A stretch of DNA of 64,000 nt from Bacteroidaceae bacterium (GTDB lineage Bacteria; Bacteroidota; Bacteroidia; Bacteroidales; Bacteroidaceae), in the NCBI GenBank assembly GCA_017542145.1, contig JAFXXQ010000047.1, forward strand, positions 207,664 to 271,663. Direction: 5' to 3'. Positions 16,692-25,967 of this stretch are shown one piece after another (within the stretch, counting starts at the first letter, position 1; each line of letters starts with the position of its first letter). The translations under genes were made by a program, and so were the position numbers. The notes below the pieces were generated by a model. It searched no databases. It was not told the DNA's origin and saw nothing but the letters and a program-made list of their open reading frames with translations.

Positions 16692-17969
16692 ATGAAAAGA
16701 ATGCTCATTAGCATGGTGCTTGTCGCCATCTGCAGCATCGGTCTGGCTCAGACGGTGACGCAGGGTGCCAGCCAATACGGTTGGCGTGGTCCACAGAACA
16801 ATGGTCTATATCCCGACACGGGGCTCCTCAACACATGGCCTGAAGGAGGGCCTGCGCTGGTGTTCGAGGTGGAGGATGCTGGCAAAGGCTACTCCAGCGC
16901 ACAGGTCGTGGGCGACCGCATCTATCTGACCGGGCTGAACGACCAGGAGGATCAGGAAATCCTTAGTTGCTATACCCTCGACGGGAAGAAACTCTACGAG
17001 ACCCCCTACGGCCGTCCGTGGAAGGGTTCCTACCCCGAGACACGCACCACAGCAACCTACAGCGACGGACGCGTGTACGTCATCAGCGGCATGGGCGAAG
17101 TGGTCTGCATGAATGCCGAGGACGGAGCCATCGTCTGGAAAGTCGATGGCGGAGAGAAGTACGGCCGCAAGACCGGCAACTGGGGCACCAGCGAGTGCCC
17201 ACTGGTGTACGATGACAAGGTGGTCTATACCCCTTGCGGCGACCAGACCACCATCGTCGCCCTCAATAAGCAGACGGGCGAGGAGGTGTGGAAGAGCCGT
17301 GGCCTCGGTGATAAGAGTGCCTACGTCTCGCCCATCCTCATTGAATACAAAGGCAAGCGCCAGATTGTGGGCTCGACAGCCCTCAATGCTTTCGGCGTCA
17401 ATCCTGACACGGGCGAAATTGAGTGGACGTTCGACAACTGGGGACCGAAGTTCTATGGCAACAGCTCGCGCTGGGACAACATCGCGCCCAACTCTGCCCT
17501 CTACCGCGATGGCAAGATCTTCTTCTGTCACGGCTACGACATCAACGGCTTCCAGCTTCAGTTGGCCGACGACCTGAAGAGTGTTAGCCTCACCTGGCGC
17601 ACCGAGGTCCTCGACACCCACCACGGCGGCTACGTCCTCGTCGGCGACTACATCTACGGCTCCAACTGGATCAACAACAACGCCGGCAACTGGTGCTGCC
17701 TCGACTGGAACACAGGCGAGGTGAAATACGAAACCGCTTGGGAGGGCAAAGGCAAGGGCTCCATCATCGCCGCCGACGGCAAACTCATCTGCTACGACGA
17801 GCGTCGCGGCACCGTGGGCCTCGTCAAGGCTACGCCCGAGAAGTTTGACGTCGTCAGCGAATTCCGCATCACCAAGGGAAGCGGCCCCTACTGGGCTCAT
17901 CCTGCATTGGCCGACGGCGTCCTCTACCTGCGTCACGCCGGAGCTTTCTACGCCTATAAAATCAAGTGA
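16692..17969 (+). CDS. Secreted PQQ-like beta-propeller protein
   Basis: The 425-residue protein has a clear signal peptide (residues 1-19, cleavage after GLAQ). A PQQ-like propeller opens with YGWRGPQNNGLYPDTGLL. Blades carry tryptophan-docking-like repeats such as NAEDGAIVW, NKQTGEEVW, NPDTGEIEW and DWNTGEVKY. It lacks a lipobox, so it is soluble in the periplasm or exported further. It is the last gene of the redox block, 63 bases after the permease, and is followed immediately by a perfect 34-bp inverted repeat. A cofactor cannot be assigned from sequence. Confidence 0.82.
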   Translation: MKRMLISMVLVAICSIGLAQTVTQGASQYGWRGPQNNGLYPDTGLLNTWPEGGPALVFEVEDAGKGYSSAQVVGDRIYLTGLNDQEDQEILSCYTLDGKKLYETPYGRPWKGSYPETRTTATYSDGRVYVISGMGEVVCMNAEDGAIVWKVDGGEKYGRKTGNWGTSECPLVYDDKVVYTPCGDQTTIVALNKQTGEEVWKSRGLGDKSAYVSPILIEYKGKRQIVGSTALNAFGVNPDTGEIEWTFDNWGPKFYGNSSRWDNIAPNSALYRDGKIFFCHGYDINGFQLQLADDLKSVSLTWRTEVLDTHHGGYVLVGDYIYGSNWINNNAGNWCCLDWNTGEVKYETAWEGKGKGSIIAADGKLICYDERRGTVGLVKATPEKFDVVSEFRITKGSGPYWAHPALADGVLYLRHAGAFYAYKIK

Positions 17970-18068
17970 TTTCAGACTTTCAGACTAACAGACTGGCAGA
18001 TGATAGTCCTGAGTCCGAACCGCTAACGGAGCATTCATCTGCCAGTCTGTTAGTCTGAAAGTCTGAAA
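17970..18068. repeat. Perfect 34-bp inverted repeat with 31-base loop
   Basis: The left arm 17970-18003 and right arm 18035-18068 are exact reverse complements, built of CAGACT/TTCAGAC words and ending in GGCAGATGA. The loop (18004-18034) contains TAGTCCTGA and ACGGAGC and matches the coding core at about 6660-6703. It begins right after the stop of the propeller gene and may fold into a very stable RNA hairpin that ends or stabilises the transcript. Confidence 0.92.
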
Positions 18069-18072
18069 GAGG

Positions 18073-18113
18073 CCCTTAACCTCTAACCCATCCTCTAACC
18101 TCTAACCCTTACC
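18073..18113. repeat. CCTCTAACC intergenic repeat
   Basis: Four CCTCTAACC/CCTTAACC units lie between the inverted repeat and the glycosyltransferase start. The reverse-complement word GGTTAGAGG is repeated at 28304-28345. Confidence 0.75.
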
Positions 18114-18116
18114 CAC

Positions 18117-19403
18117 ATGAAAATCCTTTTCATCTCGCCAGGTTCAGGTGACGGATATTTCTGCGGTAACTGCTACCGCGACAACCTCTTGGCACAGGCT
18201 ATGCATCGTGCAGGCCATGATGTGACGGTGGTGCCGCTCTACCTGCCGCTTAAGTACCTCGACCAGCTTAGCGAAGATGTTCCTGTCTTCTTCCCTGCCA
18301 CCACGTTCTACATCGAACAGAAAACCCGTCACACCATGCCGCGGTGGGTGCGCCGTCTCCTCGACTCGGCACCAGCGCTACGTTTAGCTGCATCCCGCTC
18401 CGGCACCACCTCTGCTGCGGGCATGGAAGAGATGACGATGAGCATGATAGACGGAAACGACGACACCTTCCAGCGCCACGTCGGCGAGCTCATCCAGTGG
18501 GTGCGTCAGGGTCCCCTGCCGGATGTCATCCACCTCTCGTCCACCTTGCTGCTCGGCGTTGCACGCCCCCTGAAGGAGGCTCTCGGCATCCCCGTCGTCT
18601 GCTCGCTTCAGGATGAGGAAGTGTGGATCGACACGCTCGACCCACACTATGCCCGTCGCGCCTGGCAGGCTATCGCCGACGGCGCAGGGTGGATAGACCA
18701 TTTCGTCGTCTCCAGCCACTACTATGCCGACGTAGTGCGGCGCCGCTTCCCTCTGCTACCTCCCCCGACGGTCATCTATCCGGGTGTCGATATCGCTCGC
18801 TATCAGCCGAAGGGCGACGAGCCCGACGGTCCCGATGCGCCCACCATCGGCTTTTTCTACCGCATGAACGAACTCGACGGGCTGGACGTGCTGGCCGAGG
18901 CGTTCGTGACGCTGAAGCAACGCGGCACCATCCCCGGCCTACGGCTACGCATCGGAGGAGGATACATGTCCACAGAGCGCAAATTCCTTGCCGGCATCCG
19001 CAAGACGCTGCACCCCTATGCCGACGACGTCATCTTCGACCACGACTACACCTGGAACCGCCATGCCGACTTCTACCGTCACATCTCCGTCCTTGCCGTC
19101 CCCCTCCGTTTCCAAGAGGGCATCGGACTCTATGTCTGCGAAGCCTTCGCCGCCGGACGTCCTGTGGTTGAGCCTGCCACCGGCTCCTTCCCCGAGATTG
19201 TGGGCAATGGTGGTCTCACCTACCAGCCCGATACGGCCTCCGTCCTTGCCGACACCCTCGAACGATTGCTCACCGATAGCGAACTGCTTGGACGCTGCTC
19301 GTACAACGCCCGCAGACTCGGTCGCGAACGCTACAACGACGCACTTACCGCACAGGCCCTCGAACAGTTATATAACGAGGTGATAAAGAAGGAAAAAAAG
19401 TGA
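18117..19403 (+). CDS. Family 4 glycosyltransferase
   Basis: The 428-residue cytosolic enzyme has the GT-B layout of family GT4. The N-terminal MKILFISPGSGDGYFCGN precedes a Rossmann half. The C-terminal half has YPGVDIARYQPKG, RIGGGYMSTER and the donor-binding region RFQEGIGLYVCEAFAAGRPV...GSFPEIVGNGGL, in which the two glutamates of the E-x7-E motif are recognisable. It likely transfers a sugar from a nucleotide donor, but the acceptor is unknown. It lies 147 bases after the propeller gene, with repeats between, so it need not belong to the redox block. It converges on the ThrE-type gene 25 bases away. Confidence 0.88.
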   Translation: MKILFISPGSGDGYFCGNCYRDNLLAQAMHRAGHDVTVVPLYLPLKYLDQLSEDVPVFFPATTFYIEQKTRHTMPRWVRRLLDSAPALRLAASRSGTTSAAGMEEMTMSMIDGNDDTFQRHVGELIQWVRQGPLPDVIHLSSTLLLGVARPLKEALGIPVVCSLQDEEVWIDTLDPHYARRAWQAIADGAGWIDHFVVSSHYYADVVRRRFPLLPPPTVIYPGVDIARYQPKGDEPDGPDAPTIGFFYRMNELDGLDVLAEAFVTLKQRGTIPGLRLRIGGGYMSTERKFLAGIRKTLHPYADDVIFDHDYTWNRHADFYRHISVLAVPLRFQEGIGLYVCEAFAAGRPVVEPATGSFPEIVGNGGLTYQPDTASVLADTLERLLTDSELLGRCSYNARRLGRERYNDALTAQALEQLYNEVIKKEKK

Positions 19404-19428
19404 GTCCAAAAAGATGACAAAAATAACG

Positions 19429-20715
19429 CTATGCGGTATTCTGCCATCCTTTGACTTTGTCTAATCTTGTCTTCCGGCGGCGCTTGAGGAAGCGGAAGAT
19501 GACGTCGGTGGTGAAGACGATGCCGAAGATGATGGCTATGACAACCTTGATGGCGGTGAAGCCTGCCGTCAGAGCGCCATGGAGCTGGCCGGAGATAACA
19601 TAGTAGGACGTCCAGTAGATGCCGGCACCAGGTACCAGGGGGAAGATGCCGCAGATGAGGAACACCGTCATAGGGCAGCGCTGCCACACAGCCAGCTCGC
19701 GGGCGGTGAGCGCCACGGCGATGGTTGCCACGCCCGATGCCTCCACTACACTCCCGCCTGCCCAGCGCAGTATGACAAGATAGACGATCCACCCTATCAT
19801 TCCACACACGCCGCCGTGCCAGTAATACTTACGTGGCACTCCAAACAGCACGGCAAAGGCTGCTGACCCCACCAGCGCCGCAACTAACTGAATGGGGAAC
19901 AACGCCGTCAGGTTGTCCACGCCCATTCCTTCCAAGGCTATCACACCGCCCGAAATCCGTCCGTCTATCAGAAAGACAAGGCTGACGCCGAGGGCGATGC
20001 AAAAAAAGACCATCGTGGCATCCAACAAGCGCGTGATGCCTGCAATATAGTCCTCGTTGGCGATGTCGCGGATGCCGTTTGTAAAAGGTACTCCGGGGAT
20101 GAGGGGGATGACGGCTCCAATGATGATATTGCTCAGATTGTCGCCAATGCCTGCTCGATAGACCAACAAACAGAAAAGCGTAACGAATGCCGCACCGCAG
20201 ATGTTGCTGAATATCTTCGACAGATAGGGTGCCGTAGCCTTCAGCACAAATATATACAGCAGAAAGCCTGCCACGAAAGCCACCATACTATCGATAAACG
20301 AGCCGCCGAAAATAATGCAGAAACCTGCGCTGCCGAGTGCCGATGCTATCACCTGCTCCCAAAACGGCTTGGGCGGTATGGTGCGCACTTTGTGCAAAGC
20401 CTTCTTCGCCTCATCAAGTGTATAACGTCCTTTTTCTATATCGCGCGAAATCTGGTTCACCGCCACTACTTTGTCCAACTGCGTTCCCTTGAAGGGGATG
20501 TACTCCACGTTGGCGAAGTTACGCCCCGTCGTGAAGATGCCGTTGCTCAGCACAAAGAAGTTCTCGCTATCCACGTCGTAGTGCGACGCGATGCGCTCCA
20601 TAGTCTCCTCGACGCGCGAAATCTCTGCGCCGTTCTCGAGCAGGATATGCCCTGCCTCGGTAGCCACTTCCAACGCCTGTTGCTCTATGACTGTTTTCCC
20701 TTGCTCGTTCTCCAT
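19429..20715 (-). CDS. Threonine/serine exporter family protein (ThrE type)
   Basis: The 428-residue membrane protein combines the ThrE N-terminal domain (DUF1212; VATEAGHILLENGAEISRVEETM, FVLSNGIFTT and RGIYTLDEA-like motifs, then PLIPGVPFTNGIRDI) with a C-terminal DUF3815-like membrane domain (IFPLVPGAGIYWTSYYVISG). About ten spans are present in two sets. The family exports small amino acids or analogues. This copy is a single-chain fusion of what is often two genes. It is read leftwards and converges on the glycosyltransferase. A TAATTTTG -7 box lies at 20738-20745 on its strand, overlapping the divergent promoter of the GH38 gene. Confidence 0.85.
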   Translation of the reverse strand: MENEQGKTVIEQQALEVATEAGHILLENGAEISRVEETMERIASHYDVDSENFFVLSNGIFTTGRNFANVEYIPFKGTQLDKVVAVNQISRDIEKGRYTLDEAKKALHKVRTIPPKPFWEQVIASALGSAGFCIIFGGSFIDSMVAFVAGFLLYIFVLKATAPYLSKIFSNICGAAFVTLFCLLVYRAGIGDNLSNIIIGAVIPLIPGVPFTNGIRDIANEDYIAGITRLLDATMVFFCIALGVSLVFLIDGRISGGVIALEGMGVDNLTALFPIQLVAALVGSAAFAVLFGVPRKYYWHGGVCGMIGWIVYLVILRWAGGSVVEASGVATIAVALTARELAVWQRCPMTVFLICGIFPLVPGAGIYWTSYYVISGQLHGALTAGFTAIKVVIAIIFGIVFTTDVIFRFLKRRRKTRLDKVKGWQNTA

Positions 20716-20755
20716 GAAAAAAAATGCTATCAGGCTGCAAAATTACAACTTTTTT

Positions 20756-20787
20756 CTTGCATTTCATCACGGCTCGCGCTATCTTTG
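20756..20787 (+). promoter_or_regulatory. Bacteroidales-type promoter of the GH38 gene
   Basis: CTTG at 20756-20759 and TATCTTTG at 20780-20787 are 20 bases apart. It lies 47 bases upstream of the ATG at 20835. A divergent -7 candidate for the ThrE-type gene lies just beside it. Confidence 0.75.
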
Positions 20788-20834
20788 CAGAAAATACGTG
20801 AAAAAGCAAAACATCAACCCTTAAATTATAGATT

Positions 20835-23800
20835 ATGAAAAGAACCCGTATTCTTCTGACACTTGCCGCGCTGACGTTTGCAGCCACACTGACGCTTTCA
20901 GCCCAAGACGAACCCAGAACGGCCTACATGGTCGCCGATGCCCACCTCGACACGCAATGGAACTGGGACATCCAGACCACCATCCGCGAGTACATCCCCA
21001 AGACCATCCGGCAAAATCTTCATCTGCTGCGCAACTACCCTGACTATATCTTCAATTTCGAAGGAGCCATCAAGTACTCGTGGATGAAGGAGTACTACCC
21101 CACCGAGTATGAAGAAGTGAAGAAGTACATTGCCCAGGGGCGCTGGCACCTCACCGGTGCCAGCTGGGACGCCAACGAGACGGTCATTGTCTCGCCCGAA
21201 TCGTGGCTGCGTAACACGCTCCTCGGTCAGACCTTCTACCGCAACGAATATGGTCAGGAGAGTACGGACATCTTTCTGCCCGACTGTTTCGGCTTTGCCT
21301 ATACACTGCCTACGCTGGCAGCCCATTGCGGCCTCATCGGCTTCTCGTCGCAGAAGCTGGGCTGGCGTACCAACCGCTTCTTCGAAGGCCAGCTGGCACG
21401 CTACCCCTTCTCCGTCGGACTCTGGCAGGGCATTGACGGCAGCCGCATCATGATGGCTCATGGCTATAGCTACGGACAAACTTACCCCGACAGCGATCTC
21501 AGCGAAAACACACGTCTACTGCGCGAGATGAACGAGAGCACCGTCCCCGTCGGCTACCGCTACTATGGTACGGGCGACACAGGCGGCTCGCCCACCATCG
21601 AATCCGTCCGTGCCGTCATGAAGGGTATGAAGGGCAACGGCCCTGTGACTATCAAGAGCGCCACCAGTGACCAGCTCTACAAGGACTATCTGCCCTTCTC
21701 AGCTCATCCCGAGCTACCCGTCTTTGATGGCGAGCTGTATATGGACGTTCACGGCACGGGCTGCTACACCTCGCAGGCTGCCATGAAGTTCTACAATCGT
21801 CAGAACGAGCATCTGGCTGATGCTGCCGAGCGTGCTTCTGTTGTCAGCGAGTGGCTAGGCACCGCCGCCTATCCCTCCGAGCGCATCACCGATGCCTGGC
21901 ACCGCGTCATCCTCCATCAGTTCCACGACGACCTGCCCGGCACCAGCATACCGCGTGCCTACGAATTCTCATGGAACGATGAACTTATTGCCCTCAGCCA
22001 GTATGCGTCTGTGCTGACACATGCCGTCAGCGGTGTGGCTTCGCAACTAAACACCGATGTCAGCGGCATCCCCGTCGTCCTCCACAACACCGAGGCTTTC
22101 GCCCAAAAGGCCATTGCCGACATGGTAATGCCTGACGGAGCCGCTGCCTATACTGTCACAGGCCCCGATGGCAAGCGTGCCCTCTCGCAAGTGGTCACCG
22201 ACAGCCAGGGGAAGAAACATCTGCTCGTTGACGCCAACGTCCCCGGTGTGGGCTTCGCTGTCTATGGCGTCAAGCCCGCCTCGGCAGGCAAGGCATTCGT
22301 TGAGCGTGATGTCCGCGAGGTGGAGAACAGCGTCTATAGCCTCCGCTTCGATGCCAACGGCGACATCAGTTCGCTCATCGACAAGCGTACAGGCCGTGAG
22401 CTCGTCCGTCAGGGCGAAGCCATCGGTCTCGTCATCTTCGACGACTGCCGAAGCGAGGCGTGGCCCGCATGGGAGATTCTGAAGCACACCGTTGACAAGG
22501 CTCCGCTGAAGATTACCGACGGCGTCAGCGTCCGCCTCGTCGAGGATGGCGCCATCCGCACCACCGTCCGCGTCACCAAGCAGTACGGCAAGAGCACCTT
22601 CAACCAGTACATCCACCTCTACAAAGGCACGCAGGCCGAGCGCATCGACTTCCAATGTGAAGTTGATTGGCACTCCACCCACAGCCTGCTCAAGGCCAAC
22701 TTCCCCCTCGCCATCAGCAACCCCGACGCCACCTACGATCTCGGCCTCGGCAGCGTGAAGCGCGGCAACAACCGCGACAACCAGTACGAAGTCTATTCGC
22801 ACGAATGGACCGACCTTACCGACAGCAGCGGTGCCTATGGCGTCACCATCTACAACAACTGCAAGTATGGCTGGGACAAGCCCAACGACAACACCATCCG
22901 CCTCTCCCTCCTCTGGGCTCCACAACCTGGAGGCGGCTACCGCTATCAGGAGAATCAGGATATGGGGTGGCACACCTTCACCTACTGTCTGGAAGGCCAT
23001 AGCGGAGACGTCAACAAGGCTGACGCCGTCGCCCATTCCACAATGGTCAATAGCCCGCTGCGTGCCTTTACCGCCCCCAAGCACAAAGGAACGCTGGGAC
23101 GCTCATTCGGATTTGCCTCGTCCGACAACGCCAACATCACCGTCCGCGCCCTTAAGAAAGCCGAGATGGGCAATGAGTATGTTGTCCGCGTCTATGAAAA
23201 TAGTGGCAAGGGCAGCCAGCAGGGAACCATCACCTTCGGTGCTCCCATTGCCAAGGCCGTCGAGGCCGATGGTACGGAGAAGCCCCTCGGCGCCGCCTCT
23301 TTCAGCGGCAATGGCTTGAACGTCAATATCGGCGCCTTCAGCGTCAAGACCTATCGCATCACCTTCGCAGGTCAGCCCACCCTCACCGAACTGCCGCAGC
23401 AGCCCCTCGCCCTCCCCTTCAACAAACGCTGCTTCAGTTTCAACGAGTTCCGTCGCGGTGCCTCCTTCGAGGGCAGTAATAGCTATGCTGCCGAACTACT
23501 CCCTGCTGATGGCATCATCACCTCGGGCGACGTCCGCTTCGTTCTCGGCGAGAAGGACGGCTTCAACGGTTTCTCCCTCGGTGACACCATCGCCCTGCCT
23601 GCAGGTATTTATAATAAGGTATATCTCCTTGCCGCTTCCGTGAGAGGCGACAGTCAGTACAAAGTTGGCATCCTCAGCCAAAAGGGAAAGAAAGAAGTAC
23701 TGAGCGAAGTCGAAGTCAGCGTACCCAACTACACCGGCTTCATCGGACAGTGGGGACACGACGGCCACACCCAACCGTTCTTCAAAGATGCTGACATCGC

Positions 23801-24530
23801 CTATATCGGCACCCACCGCCACAGCAGCACGGAAGACGAGCCCTTCGAATACACCTACATGTTCCGCGTCGGCATCGATCTTCCCGCTGGTGCCAAGGCC
23901 ATCATCCTGCCGGGAGGGCCGAAGATTGAGCCGACAGCTGAACCCACACAGCAGATTCCCACCCGTTTCGGACGGAGAGCCATGCCGCGCGAGAGCAACG
24001 TAGTCGTTTTCGCTGCTACAGCTGTCAACGAAGGTGCCCCCGTCGTCCCCGCCGGATCCCTCTTCAACACAGGCAGCAAGACCAACGAAGCAACCGTCGC
24101 CCGCGTCCAGAAACCCAACCTCCTCAGCGGAGCAACAATCCTTGCCACCACAGGCGAAGTGAACGAGCGTGAGAAGGCCTCCAACCTCATCGACGGCAAC
24201 CTCAACACCAAGTGGTGCGACACGAACGATGCTCCCAACTTTACCTCCTTCGACCTCGGAACAGCTAAGACCATTGCCGCTTGGCGCCTCGTCAATGCCG
24301 GCAAAGAGAGCAACTCGTACATCACCCGCAGTTGTCTCCTGCAAGGACGCAACAGCCTCACCGAGGAGTGGAAAACCCTCGACCTGCTTGACGGCAATAA
24401 GTCTGACGACGTGGATCGCTCCTTCACCCCCACCAGCGTCCGCTACCTCCGCATCTTCGTCACAGGCCCCACTCAAGATGTCGGCGACGACACCGTCCGC
24501 ATCTACGAGCTGGAAGTGTACGGAGAGTAA
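20835..24530 (+). CDS. GH38 alpha-mannosidase with C-terminal F5/8-type C domain
   Basis: The 1231-residue secreted enzyme has a signal peptide (1-23, cleavage after LSA). The family 38 signature includes the metal-binding A-H37-L-D39-T-Q-W, the probable nucleophile D150 in LPDCFGFAYTLPT, and QFHDDLPGTS. The mannosidase body runs to about 850 and a middle beta-rich region to about 1090. A discoidin-like (F5/8 C) domain from about 1095 (NLLSGATILATTGEVN) to the end probably binds sugar. It should cleave alpha-mannosides in the periplasm or at the cell surface. It has its own promoter and lies away from the mannan-type locus at 42.7-59 kb, with which it could cooperate. The next gene begins 4 bases after its stop. 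Confidence 0.9.
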   Translation: MKRTRILLTLAALTFAATLTLSAQDEPRTAYMVADAHLDTQWNWDIQTTIREYIPKTIRQNLHLLRNYPDYIFNFEGAIKYSWMKEYYPTEYEEVKKYIAQGRWHLTGASWDANETVIVSPESWLRNTLLGQTFYRNEYGQESTDIFLPDCFGFAYTLPTLAAHCGLIGFSSQKLGWRTNRFFEGQLARYPFSVGLWQGIDGSRIMMAHGYSYGQTYPDSDLSENTRLLREMNESTVPVGYRYYGTGDTGGSPTIESVRAVMKGMKGNGPVTIKSATSDQLYKDYLPFSAHPELPVFDGELYMDVHGTGCYTSQAAMKFYNRQNEHLADAAERASVVSEWLGTAAYPSERITDAWHRVILHQFHDDLPGTSIPRAYEFSWNDELIALSQYASVLTHAVSGVASQLNTDVSGIPVVLHNTEAFAQKAIADMVMPDGAAAYTVTGPDGKRALSQVVTDSQGKKHLLVDANVPGVGFAVYGVKPASAGKAFVERDVREVENSVYSLRFDANGDISSLIDKRTGRELVRQGEAIGLVIFDDCRSEAWPAWEILKHTVDKAPLKITDGVSVRLVEDGAIRTTVRVTKQYGKSTFNQYIHLYKGTQAERIDFQCEVDWHSTHSLLKANFPLAISNPDATYDLGLGSVKRGNNRDNQYEVYSHEWTDLTDSSGAYGVTIYNNCKYGWDKPNDNTIRLSLLWAPQPGGGYRYQENQDMGWHTFTYCLEGHSGDVNKADAVAHSTMVNSPLRAFTAPKHKGTLGRSFGFASSDNANITVRALKKAEMGNEYVVRVYENSGKGSQQGTITFGAPIAKAVEADGTEKPLGAASFSGNGLNVNIGAFSVKTYRITFAGQPTLTELPQQPLALPFNKRCFSFNEFRRGASFEGSNSYAAELLPADGIITSGDVRFVLGEKDGFNGFSLGDTIALPAGIYNKVYLLAASVRGDSQYKVGILSQKGKKEVLSEVEVSVPNYTGFIGQWGHDGHTQPFFKDADIAYIGTHRHSSTEDEPFEYTYMFRVGIDLPAGAKAIILPGGPKIEPTAEPTQQIPTRFGRRAMPRESNVVVFAATAVNEGAPVVPAGSLFNTGSKTNEATVARVQKPNLLSGATILATTGEVNEREKASNLIDGNLNTKWCDTNDAPNFTSFDLGTAKTIAAWRLVNAGKESNSYITRSCLLQGRNSLTEEWKTLDLLDGNKSDDVDRSFTPTSVRYLRIFVTGPTQDVGDDTVRIYELEVYGE

Positions 24531-24534
24531 CGTC

Positions 24535-24942
24535 ATGGCCAGATATTTCAAGTATATCCTGACTTTCATCTTGCTCATATCCTCCTTGGGGGGATATGGG
24601 CAACAGATGTACGACGGCTCCGGCTCGCTTCTCGGACGCTACGACAACGGGAAACTCTACAACCGTTCGGGTGCCTACGAAGGGCAAATCAACTCCCAAA
24701 GGTTCTACAGCCGTTCGGGCAGTTACCTCGGGAACGAGAGCAACGGGAAATACTATGACTACTCCGGTGCCTACATTGGCTATACCGATAGCGGGCGCTA
24801 CTACGACAAGAGTGGAAGCCTCATCGGATACATCCGGGGCGACTTTGTGTACAGCCGCTCAGGCTCCCTGATAGGAAGATTCTCCCGCGTCCCTTCCTTT
24901 GTTATTGCATTAGTCTATTTCTATAGAATTTTTAACCTATAG
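24535..24942 (+). CDS. Small secreted protein of tandem beta repeats
   Basis: The 135-residue protein has a signal peptide (1-22, cleavage after GYG). Five to six tandem units of about 14-20 residues follow, of the form D/S-G-x-Y-Y-D-x-S-G-S-L-I-G-Y (for example YDGSGSLLGRYDNGKLY, YSRSGSYLGNESNGKYY). This looks like the small beta-flower-type repeat fold seen in Bacteroidales proteins of unknown function. The C-terminus is hydrophobic (VIALVYFYRIF). ATG 24535 is used because it gives a signal peptide and lies 4 bases after the GH38 stop. A remnant of a second C-terminus lies at 25968-26018, beyond the next gene. Confidence 0.65.
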   Translation: MARYFKYILTFILLISSLGGYGQQMYDGSGSLLGRYDNGKLYNRSGAYEGQINSQRFYSRSGSYLGNESNGKYYDYSGAYIGYTDSGRYYDKSGSLIGYIRGDFVYSRSGSLIGRFSRVPSFVIALVYFYRIFNL

Positions 24943-24985
24943 CCAAAGGCTACGATGCAACAGACGTGACGCTTAAATTTCAATC

Positions 24986-25960
24986 ATGAAAAGAAGGCAG
25001 TTTCTGAAAATCGCAGCCGTTACCCCCCTAGCGGCTGCTGCCTTAGGTTCTTTCGCCCAGAACCCGTCCCAAGAGCCTCTGACCCCGCCTTCCGGAGGTG
25101 TGTCTGGAGGCGATTTTCCGCCTATAGACCTCGGACCGACGGAGTACGTGCCCACAGGGAAAGGCATCCATGTAAGATTTCTCGGAACAGGTGCTGCAGA
25201 CTGGCAGGGACCTTCCGAGAACGGAGAACTGAGGAGGCTTTCCAGCGTGCTGCTCGACTGGAAGGTCCTCATCGACTTTACGGATACGGCACTTGATATG
25301 CTACCCGAGGGAGTCCATCCCGAAGTCATATTCTACACCCATTCCCATAGTGACCACTACCGCCCCAAGGCCGCCTTGCAGTTGGGAATCAAGACCGTCT
25401 ATCTTGGCGAGACCTGGATTGAAAGAGCCAAGGAAGATTTCCAGAAGGCTTCAAGCGAGACAGGTATTCCCGTGCCCGAGATCATACCATTAGCTGTTGG
25501 TCAATCCGTCGAATGCGAGGGGCTTACGTTAACCGCCCTTCCTGCCAACCATGCCACCAGCTATCTGGACGAGCAGACTCTCATCTATCTCATAGAGAAG
25601 AATTCGACGAGACTTCTTTATGCTACGGATACAGGAGGGATTACCGCCATCGCCGCACAGAGGGGAGGATTCGACATGCACGTGAGGGGGGACAAGTTCC
25701 TGACTGGAATAATCATGGAGGCAACGATGGGCTTCGGTCATGAGGAGGATTATCGCATATTCACCCATTCCAGCATCGGTACTGTCCACAAGACGGTCAA
25801 GGTGCTCTCCCAGACCCGCAAGTACCTTCCCGTCGAAGGACAGAAGGTCTATCTGACCCACATGGCGAAGACCCTGCACGGGAGTCAGGCCGAACTGGAC
25901 AAAGGGCTTCCTGAACCCCTATGTGCCGCATACGACGGCCTAGAGGTGACCTTCATGTAA
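24986..25960 (+). CDS. Metallo-beta-lactamase-fold hydrolase with twin-arginine leader
   Basis: The 324-residue protein has an R-R-Q-F-L-K leader (residues 3-8, hydrophobic to about 24). A metallo-beta-lactamase fold like RNase Z/PhnP enzymes follows, with the metal motif T-H-S-H-S-D-H near residues 117-123, LPANHATSYL, LYATDTGG and THMAKTLHGSQAELD. It should be a zinc-dependent phosphodiester or related hydrolase exported in folded form. The substrate is unknown. It lies 43 bases after the small repeat protein, and a fragment similar to that protein's C-terminus follows it, which suggests the gene sits within a former tandem duplication. Confidence 0.82.
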   Translation: MKRRQFLKIAAVTPLAAAALGSFAQNPSQEPLTPPSGGVSGGDFPPIDLGPTEYVPTGKGIHVRFLGTGAADWQGPSENGELRRLSSVLLDWKVLIDFTDTALDMLPEGVHPEVIFYTHSHSDHYRPKAALQLGIKTVYLGETWIERAKEDFQKASSETGIPVPEIIPLAVGQSVECEGLTLTALPANHATSYLDEQTLIYLIEKNSTRLLYATDTGGITAIAAQRGGFDMHVRGDKFLTGIIMEATMGFGHEEDYRIFTHSSIGTVHKTVKVLSQTRKYLPVEGQKVYLTHMAKTLHGSQAELDKGLPEPLCAAYDGLEVTFM

Positions 25961-25967
25961 TACGGCA

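Noticed and set aside
17970..18068. Ordinary rho-independent terminator
   Set aside because: The 34-bp arms are far longer than a usual terminator stem, there is no T-run after the right arm, and the loop matches coding repeat DNA at 6660-6703.
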